This document shows, one piece after another, positions 56,172 through 64,000 of a stretch of DNA of 64,000 nucleotides (position 1 is its first letter; the number at the start of each line of letters is the position of its first letter). A model generated the notes under the pieces. It did not search any database, was not told the origin of the DNA, and saw only the letters and a program-made list of their open reading frames with translations. The stretch comes from Bactericera cockerelli (lineage: Eukaryota; Arthropoda; Insecta; Hemiptera; Triozidae): the NCBI GenBank assembly GCA_024516035.1, contig CM044956.1, positions 25,641,101 to 25,705,100 on the forward strand, read 5' to 3'. The translations under genes were made by a program, and so were the position numbers.

Positions 56172-56860
56172 TTATATAGGTATATAGGCAATTTTAAATA
56201 ATTTTACCAAACCATATTATCAAGCTCGCCGGTAGGCGAGCGCTCGTCAAGTAGCGCCAGCCAACCGGCCTATATTAACACGAAACAGAGTTTATATGTA
56301 TTTTGTTTTAATGTTTTCGCCATCAATTTTTATTTTAAATTCGTAATGAAACGCGAAAATAGATTGTGTTTCACGAAAGCGCGAGGTTCGTCCCAAACTT
56401 GCGTCTACGTACTAGAGAAACTTCTAATTATTTTAAAATTGAGAATAAATACTGTAATTCCATAAGTTTACATAAAAAAAATGTTGGTGTACCTTACGGT
56501 GTATACATTTTTCTTATATCTAGTCTTAAAACTAACTTGAATTTACTTATATCTAATTATTTTAAAAACAAATAATAAAGATTTGGTGTGACATCAAATG
56601 ACTTTCCTTATCCCCCAAAAAGAAGTAAAATTCCACCACTGGTGACTCAACGGTAACAGATAGCAATTAATGCCAAATTCGTAATCAGCACTTCAAAATC
56701 ATTGGATTTGATATGTCACCACAACCCCCATCTAGGATGAATAGTAAAAAAGTTAGTCAAAGCGTTTGGACCGTTAGAAAATAAATGGCAACCATAATTT
56801 GTCAAATTGAAGAAAAAAATTAGTTCCCTAGGTAAAAGTAGGATGGTAGCCTAGTAGGTA

Positions 56861-57360
56861 CAGTATGTAGTATTGACTGACTTTTTTTTAATTTCTCTTG
56901 GTTTCAATAAAAAATGAAAATTTTATATCAAGTGTGTCATTTTTTCTAAAAGATAAGACTTCAAGCAAGTTTTTACATAAATGAAACCAATACTTTATGT
57001 GGGCAGTATTTTGATAAAATGGCGGCTGAAGTTTCAGGTGGATTTCATGTTTGCGATAAATTTTCCGCTGCTGCTGATTTTTTTCAGTACGTGTGCATTT
57101 TTTAAGAATAAATCTAGTCTAAATAATAGTGAAATTTTGTTATCTTATGGAAAAAGTTAAATTTATTGCCTCATCTACTGTATTTATGGAGTTAGATGCC
57201 ATTCTTTGTCGAGCGGCAGGGGACTTGTAAAAATAATTTAAAAAAAATAATATCTCGAGAACCACTAAGTTAAATCAAAAGTGTTATAGAACATTCATGG
57301 TTGGAAATGATCTGTACTACCACCCGTTAAGAGATTCTACATCAAGTCTGTTACACCCTG
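56861..57360 (+). repeat. Half copy of the foldback element (loop plus right arm)
   Basis: Matches 18500-18990, including the loop and the end ttacaccctg-ta. The left arm is absent. Confidence 0.8.
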
Positions 57361-57671
57361 TATATTATATTTTTTATAGTTCATTTGTTTACACTTTAGG
57401 AATGGACGTTTGAGTGGCAATTAAAAGGGAAATCGTAAAATGACTTGCAAAGCTTTATGAAACGGAACTACTTTACACTCTAGCTTTACGTAACTCATCA
57501 AGTATGAAGTGTAATTTTTTTTTTATCAAATGAGTCCCTGGTCATACACTGTGAGTATGCCATCATCTTTAAAAATGGGTTTGCAGAACACACGCTGGTC
57601 GTTTCCAAATTTAGCACGGACTGCCCTTTTTCGCATTAAAAGATTTTATATCTTTAGAAAACCTCCAGTAC

Positions 57672-57962
57672 CTATACTATAGCATAGCTCATTATACTAT
57701 GGAAGTATGAAAAATAGGAGGTGAGAGCAGCCCCGGGGTTCACATTCCTACGAACGGATCCAACAGCAAAATAAGGCATCGCCAACTTGGATACAAGATG
57801 TTGGATGTGTGTTTTATACTTTAGTTTGCTGTCGACTACCAATCCGAGAAACTTGACCTCTGAGACTGGACACAAGGAAAGACCACGACTACTTATAGGA
57901 GGAGGAGGAGGAGGATTATTAGAGGTGTTAAAATTAATGAAGGAAGTTATGCTTTCGTTCAA
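57672..57962 (-). pseudogene. LINE reverse transcriptase fragment
   Basis: Minus frame with EVKFLGLVVDSKLKYKTHIQ and PGAALTSYFSYFHSIMSY, the conserved region after the catalytic box in a further LINE family. A run of six Pro precedes it. Short and isolated. Confidence 0.7.
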
Positions 57963-58049
57963 GCAACATTCTCCTCTTATATCATCAATGGTTCTTTACA
58001 ATCAACACACATCAAAAATAGATATAAATTTACCATAATATGACATCTA

Positions 58050-58800
58050 TATCTATAAAATAAAGCTGTATGTGTGTATGTATGTATGTTCTTTATACAA
58101 TTCCACACCGTTTGACCGAGAAACCTGAAATTTTGAACATAGGTCCGGTTAGAGCAGGGAATTCTTCTAGGCTAGGTTATATCACCCTAAGGTTAAGCTA
58201 CAATGAGTAAGGATAAAAAATGGATAGGTGACGCTAAAAATATTCACGTTTTTTGACATAATGAAGTTTTAGGCAAGGGTTTGAGCTTACAATTGACATA
58301 TCGATCGCGAATTTCTGATGAGCCGTTCTTGAGCTACGCGGGTAAGGTAAAAAAATGGATGGGTAACATGTAAAATATTCACGTTTTTGACCTAAATGAC
58401 ATTTTTCTCGAAATTTGAAGTGACGACCTATCAACTCAAAGCGAAAAGATTTAGGCAAGGGTTTAGGCTTTCATTTGACATATTGATCGCGAAATTCTAA
58501 TGAGCCATTCTTGAGCTACGCCGAGGAAGAACAGAAAATAGATGGGCGACAAAAAAATTCAGCTTTTTTTTCAAACCTAAATGACATTTTGTGTTGGTGT
58601 TTGTGCGTGTGGGTGTGTGTGTGTGTGAGCGTGGGTGGGTGGGTGTGCGTGGGTGGGTGGGTGTGTGTGTATGTCTGTGTGTGTGCGTATGGGTGCGTGT
58701 GTGTGGGTGTGCATGTGTATGCGTGTGTGTGGTGTGATGTGTGTGCGTTGTGTGTGTTTGATGGGCTGGCGAAGCGGCGGGTGTAACCCGCTATTTATGA
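58050..58800 (+). mobile_element. Helitron-like element with GT microsatellite
   Basis: The body has three diverged internal repeats (cttgagctacgcNgagNaag near 58210, 58335 and 58515). A GT-rich tract follows (58595-58755), then gatgggctggcgaagcggcg, hairpin GCGGGTGTAACCCGC and CTA at about 58791-58796. Same 3' layout as 25095-25195 and 61815-62015. Frames in the GT tract are not genes. Confidence 0.45.
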
Positions 58801-59076
58801 CACATATTAGAAACAATGTCAAAGATATAGGTCTAACTGTCTAATAGATGAAAATTAAATTTATAATCAAACATATTAATAGGTATTATAAGTATTATTA
58901 ATATATATTTATAGAACAATTTCTATTCTCTGTAATAATATATTACTATTGTCTTTTCTGTAACACCGTTCTTGTAATTGTATATTCCAAATAATGTAAG
59001 TACGTCTGAACTTTTATTAAAAGAACATAGGCCGGCACTGGGCTAGCTATTTAATAATAATAATAACAATAGGTTT

Positions 59077-61153
59077 TACTTCCGATAAATTTCTAATATT
59101 AGAAATTGGAAGTATATTACATTTAAATAGTACCTTTTGGTGTTAACAATGTTATGCTTAAAACTTCATTAAAACTAAATTCTCAAGACTACAGATAATG
59201 AATGATTGTAAGGAAAGAAAATAATATAGGTAAGTAAATAATTATAACATTTTCCTTGTGCGTGCTAAATAAATAAGGCAAAAGAATTTCTTTTATATTC
59301 ACATCAATATGTCTTAACTATTTGCCATTTTTTTCACTAGAGTGCGCCACACGAATGAGCTTTCCCACTGATCAATTTCCTCTCCCATGAAATCCCACTG
59401 AAAAACGAGGGAAATAGAGGTCAGTTCGGAATTCTCTATTTCTCTTCGCTCCTTGAGCTTTTTCTCTCTCAACGTTGTTTTTCATTAGTAAAATTGCACA
59501 TCGGGTTGCAGATAGTTCAAAGTAATAAGTGTGCCTCCACTCGATTCTTTTCATAGAATATGTAATTAGTTTTTTTTCTTTTCTTCTAAACAATTTCTTT
59601 TACCTGTGTACTTTCCTACAAAAGACGTGTTGTTATAAATTCAGAACCCGACAAGTGCTTTTTTCATCCTTTTATATGTGAATTTCTTGTTGTAAAGTTC
59701 TAAAAATCGACTTGTTTCCATTTTTAAGTTTTTTATTACTATATTATAAAAACTTTCCTCGATAAAAAGGGGATGTTGTCTATATCTAAATTCAATATGT
59801 GAAAATATTTGTGTTAATTTTTAAATCGGTTTTTTTTTTTATTAAAATATTTTACTGTACTTCGCTCAGCTTCACCCTCTTGAACTCTCCACCCATTTCA
59901 TAAACTAAAATATAAATCTTTTTTTTTTTTGTGCGCTTCCCTTTGCTCCAAATGGTGATTCGAGATTATTGGGTAAGCTGAACTTACAACTTATCAAGTT
60001 ACCAAATATAGGTTCTTACTTTCAAGTTCAATGTGCCTTAACTTTGAGAAGTTGGGAGAGCTTTAAACTTCTTAGCTTCACATTATGAGCAGAGGTCTTC
60101 TTAATGACATGTCGACACTCGACATACTATAAAGACATATTATTTTCCTCATTTTTTCCAAAAACAACATATTTGGTCGATTTTGGCTAAAACGACATAC
60201 TTTAGGTAACTAAAGTGAAGAAAAAATACACTGCCAATTATGGTCACAATACTTCCTCGTGATTGGTTCACACCTGGCTTTTATACTAAAAATATTTTTT
60301 TTTTTGGGGATTTTATACTACAAGTGATTTAGTATAAAATACCTCCAAAACTTTTTAACCGATTCTCTTGAATTTTATTTTTGTACGGTAGTATACTGTT
60401 TTTTCTACACTCATTAATTCTAGATTTCACAAAAAATCGGTATCGGCAAGTCGTAGACCTCATTTTTGCACATATTGGTCCAAATTTTTGCGGTTTCTTA
60501 GATATCAAAGCTCATCTATAAATTATTCAATAAAAATTATACTATGCAAAACGCTAATACGCATATACAAAATATATGTACTACAAAATTTCATCAAAAT
60601 CGGGTGTATCACCAAGAAACGCTAGGTTGATTAATTTAAAATTGGACCATCTTCAATACGTCTCCAATAATGTGTACAAAATTTCGTTAAAATCCGTTCA
60701 GTAGTTTCTGAGATTTGCGCGTTACAAGGAATGTATTTAACAGACCGATAGACAGACACAAAACCAAAGTTGCTCGGGAGTTTATGAAACGTCCAGAAAT
60801 ATGAAAAAAATTGAAATCGGAGCAAAAAAATATTTTTTTTATTTTACACTAGCGGGCTGTCGCCCGCTTTGCGGGCCGAGGCATGGCCCGCAAAGCAAAA
60901 AATCTCTTTTTGCCAATGGCAGGTGTTGTAGTGGGAATTTCGAAAAATCCCGTCTTATTGCACATCTAGACTATAAGACAAAGCTACCTACCAAATTTCA
61001 GCTTCCTAGGACTTACCAGTTCGGAGAAACAGTGATGAATCAGTGAGTGAGTGAGTCAGTCAGTCAGTGAGTGAAACTCTCTTTTATAAGTATTGTAGAT
61101 AAAGAAACACAATACTTTTGATTTCTAATATTAGAAATTTATCGAAAGTATGA
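59077..61153. repeat. About 2.1 kb region bounded by palindromic inverted repeats
   Basis: cgataaatttctaatattag with its continuation aaat at about 59083-59107 recurs inverted at about 61119-61143. The motif is itself palindromic (AATTTCTAATATTAGAAATT). No gene is seen inside. 59150-60600 is AT-rich with no recognisable coding sequence, and 60620-61090 is Helitron-like. Confidence 0.4.
60620..61090 (-). mobile_element. Helitron-like element end, minus strand
   Basis: Read on the minus strand it ends with the perfect hairpin GCGGGCGACAGCCCGC followed by CTAG and a T at about 60849, the Helitron 3' rule. The interior includes cggagaaacagtgatga and short gtgagtcagt repeats at 61040-61075, shared in part with 47140-47170. 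Confidence 0.5.
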
Positions 61154-61273
61154 TCAAGATACATTAGTACAGTATTTGATAACCCCAGTAGGAAAAACTA
61201 CTCTTCACATTAAAAGAGAGAAAATGTGAAAAGCTCCAGTCACACAACATACTTCTGACCCCTGTAGTCTAGT

Positions 61274-61373
61274 NNNNNNNNNNNNNNNNNNNNNNNNNNN
61301 NNNNNNNNNNNNNNNNNNNNNNNNNNNNNNNNNNNNNNNNNNNNNNNNNNNNNNNNNNNNNNNNNNNNNNNNN
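61274..61373. other. Assembly gap (100 N)
   Basis: Second placeholder of exactly 100 N. The flanks show no shared sequence with each other. Confidence 0.99.
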
Positions 61374-61739
61374 CCTGAGTTCAGTTAGCAAGAATGCACT
61401 GGAGAAGTGCAATGTAAATCCGGTTGGGAATAGCTCCTGTCCATCCCCATCAAGGTATTGTCTGGAGAGGAGGCAAGCCTCAGAGACAGTTGGACATCAT
61501 AAGATGTCCTTTGCATGAAACATACACCTGTCTCATCGGCAAATGTTAAACGATCGTAGTCCAAGATGAAATACCTCTTGAGATAGACGACTTCGCTTCA
61601 TTATCTTAATCTTGATCTATATATAGGGTCCACCAAAATAAGAGGAGCCACTCGAAATATCTAGAGACGAATTTAAATTTTGAGAAAAACTAAAACAGGT
61701 GTAAACCATTCTATTCTGACAAACCGTTTTCGAAATATA

Positions 61740-62380
61740 GGCCAGTTTTGCTACATCATCAATATCCGATTTGGCTCGGGATAGATTTGGCTCGGGATAT
61801 GATAGATTTGGCTCGGGATTGTCTGTGTGTGTGTGTGGTTTGTGTGTCTGAGTTGTGTGTGGATGTGTGTGGTTTGTGTATCTGGTGTGGGTGTGGGTTT
61901 GGGTGTGTATGTGGTGTGGGTTTGGGTGTGTGTGTGTGTGTGATGTATGGGTGGTGTGTGGGTGATGTATGGGTGGTGTGTGTGTGATGGCTTAGCGAAG
62001 CGTGTGCAACCCGCTCGTCTTCTCTATATATAAATGAGAAATATGGACGGGATTTGTGGCGTTGTGTCTTTGTATCTTTGTGTGTCCGAATTGTTTGGGC
62101 GAAACGGTAAGAGATAGCAAAAAAATGATGAGAATTGACCCCAAGTAAAATTGTCGTGCAATTCCAGGAAAACTGTCAAAAGTCCAATATTCCAAACCGT
62201 CATTGAGTTATGACCTTCCTCAAGTATTGCCTAGAAGGGTCCGATTTTAAGACAGTCTTTGTTCTGGAACTTGAAATCTATCGCGATGACCTATATTTTT
62301 TATTCTTGATTAACACAGAGGACAAAACTAGCTTTCATTCAATTAATTTCAAGCCATATTCTGACGTTCCGTTCTCGAAA
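61740..62380 (+). repeat. Helitron-like repeat with GT/GGT microsatellite
   Basis: A threefold gatttggctcgggat repeat (61768-61820) is followed by a long GT-rich tract to 61988, then gatggcttagcgaagcgtgt and aacccgctcgt. 62040-62300 continues with fragments (gaaatctatcgcgaNgacct) also seen at 62790-62865. No gene. Confidence 0.5.
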
Positions 62381-62381
<1 letters not shown>

Positions 62382-62426
<45 letters not shown>

Positions 62427-62716
62427 TGAGTGTTTCACAGCCTTTTTTATTTCGTAGCCATGAAACAGGAGCTACTGTAGACGCTTGTGGTCTGTGTTGT
62501 AGCCTGCCCATCCCGTAGTATGCCTCCCCTCTGATGGGCGAGAAGTGACACAATACTTCCCATTTAGGTGCTGGGTCAACACGAGCGCACCGGAAGGTAT
62601 CCCTTACAAACAATTGTAACCAAATTAAGAATACAAATTTTTGTCGGCACGGGGGATCGAACCCGGGACCTTCCGCATGGCAAGCGAGTGCTTAACCACT
62701 GAGCTAATCGTGCGCC
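62382..62716 (-). repeat. tRNA-Gly-derived SINE, full length
   Basis: The minus-strand head 62716-62645 has a good A box (TTAGCTCAGTGGTTAAG), an anticodon loop TTGCCAT (GCC, Gly) on a 4/5-paired stem, and B box GGTTCGATCCC. The acceptor does not pair properly. The body runs to about 62430 and ends in poly-A (poly-T at 62382-62420). Frames here (62419-62613 and 62641-62940) are SINE-derived. Confidence 0.8.
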
Positions 62717-62867
62717 AGACTGTTCGAATTTTAGACCTTTTTTTCAGACTTTCCAAGTTTTTTTTTTTAACAAAGACGGTTGAAAACAAATCTATCGCGA
62801 TGATCTATATTTTTTTATTGGAAACAGTCTTTGCCCTGGAACTTGAAATCTATCGCGAAGACCTATA

Positions 62868-63407
62868 CCCCCCAAAAACACCACTTCGTGGTAAAAAAAA
62901 GAAGAACGCCTCACTCAAAAGAATGATTATAATTAGCTAAAAATAAATGATATCAAATTGAGAACACCTTACCCCTTCTCTTTCTATATCTCTGCACTCC
63001 TCTCTGAATTTATTCCTCTTATGTTTATCTTTCTTTATCCTTTCTAGGGATCATCCCAAACTTGATTTCTCTTTAAATTTACTTGTTGCACGGCAATAAA
63101 AAATGGCGGTCGGAGTATGATTTTTCTGAACTTATTTGATTTGAATCGAGAAAATTACACCGCGACCGCCATTTTTAATTGCCGTGCAACAAGTAAATTT
63201 AAAGAGAAATCAAGTTTGGGATGATCCCTAGAAAGGATAAAGAAAGATAAACATAAGAGGAATAAATTCAGAGAGGAGTGCAGAGATATAGAAAGAGAAG
63301 GGGTAAGGTGTTCTCAATTTGATATCATTTATTTTTAGCTAATTATAATCATTCTTTTGAGTGAGGCGTTCTTCTTTTTTTTACCACGAAGTGGTGTTTT
63401 TGGGGGG
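62868..63407. mobile_element. 540 bp near-perfect hairpin element
   Basis: Arms 62868-63112 and 63163-63407 (245 bp each) are inverted repeats with only rare mismatches around a 50 bp loop. The ends are CCCCCCAAAAACACCACTTC and its complement. ATA lies on both outer sides (a possible duplication). The ends resemble the 43838-44120 MITE. Non-coding. Confidence 0.88.
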
Positions 63408-63419
63408 ATATCAGTTCTT

Positions 63420-64000
63420 TTTGCACGAAAATATAGGTTCATACACTACTGAAACATTATGAATAAAAAAAGTAAATAAGCTGGGAAAATGTAAATGTAC
63501 CGAGTTGTCTTTTTTTGAAGATAGAGTTTTAGCAGTAGGTATTTGATTTTTCTAAGGTCAATATGTATTTGTATCACAGATTTGGCCCCCTGAGTCCCCA
63601 AAGTGAGTAAATAATATATAAATTTGCAATGCAAGACCTTTTGATTCTATACTCCACATGATTAGGTTTATCTTTCAATGCTAAATAGACCTCGGAGCCT
63701 CCTATGAGGGACACTAAAACACCTGGATTTACAAATGCCAAAGAAATTAATTTGTAATCACCTTATCAAGATGAGGTAATGAGTTCTCTCCCGTTGAGCT
63801 TTTCTTACGCGAATTCTCTCCGGCTTGTTGCAGGGGTCACTACGAGTATCTCTACCGGAAATAAGACCATGCTTTTTAAATTAGGTATTTAAGAAAATGA
63901 AAACTATAAAATTATCATTTAAATATAAGAATCGGCCTTATATAAGGAAATCTTTAAAATTTCTAACTAATGAAAGGCAATGCCTTCAGTGTATAGTAGA
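63420..64000. other. Unassigned AT-rich end of window
   Basis: No supported gene. A pyrimidine tract ending in CAG at 63833 followed by a short open stretch and a stop could be a tiny last exon, but there is nothing to identify it. Confidence 0.3.

Noticed and set aside
58511..58822. Cys/Val/Gly-rich frames on both strands
   Set aside because: Translation of a GT-rich tract in a Helitron-like repeat.
62645..62716. Possible tRNA-Gly (GCC) gene
   Set aside because: The acceptor arm does not pair and the sequence continues into a SINE body with poly-A, so it is a SINE head.
63834..63870. Tiny possible last exon after a pyrimidine tract and CAG
   Set aside because: Only about ten codons and nothing to link it to a gene in view.

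Overview
This is a 64 kb piece of an AT-rich nuclear genome, almost certainly from an insect and plausibly a hemipteran (the last point is inference). The reasons are a Pelle-type Toll-pathway kinase, split eukaryotic genes with GT-AG introns, 5S-rRNA- and tRNA-derived SINEs, Jockey/CR1-like LINEs and dense Tc1/mariner-type miniature elements. There are no operons and no prokaryotic features. Two 100-N runs (20690-20789 and 61274-61373) are scaffold gaps.

Five protein-coding genes are recognised with confidence. They are IMMP2L (mitochondrial inner-membrane protease subunit 2, minus, about 2.56-3.05 kb), pll/Pelle kinase (plus, 15.6-17.9 kb, with a second frameshifted copy at 20.9-23.2 kb), REV3 (DNA polymerase zeta catalytic subunit, plus, 27.9-32.8 kb), LYRM4/ISD11 (minus, 36.7-37.0 kb) and PIGB (GPI mannosyltransferase 3, plus, eight coding exons over 43.6-52.3 kb). 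The exon phases of PIGB all agree and give a complete protein of about 550 residues. Weaker candidates are a THAP-domain first exon (6147-6217) and an orphan terminal exon (909-1302). The genes belong to unrelated pathways (mitochondrial protein processing, innate immunity, translesion synthesis, Fe-S cluster assembly, GPI-anchor synthesis), so no functional cluster is implied.

Layout: 0-2.5 kb, repeats, an orphan exon and a tRNA-SINE; 2.5-3.1 kb, IMMP2L; 3.3-6.1 kb, a three-layer nested transposon; 6.1-15.2 kb, THAP exon, SINE arrays, hAT, piggyBac-like and other MITEs, retroelement scraps and a 5S-SINE; 15.4-27.0 kb, pll twice around an assembly gap, each copy followed by a long TIR element; 27.9-32.8 kb, REV3; 33-42.5 kb, SINEs, MITEs, a mariner remnant, LYRM4 and a broken Gypsy integrase; 42.5-52.3 kb, tandem repeats and PIGB with transposon-filled introns; 52.4-64 kb, microsatellites, three LINE fragments, Helitron-like repeats and a near-perfect 540 bp hairpin.

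No new multi-gene system was found. The most informative signals are the likely haplotypic (false) duplication of pll with transposon polymorphism between the copies, the nested transposon whose empty reference copy lies 30 kb away, three TTAA-flanked MITEs carrying internal palindromes, several long hairpins that could yield dsRNA, and a SINE domain shared by about nine loci.
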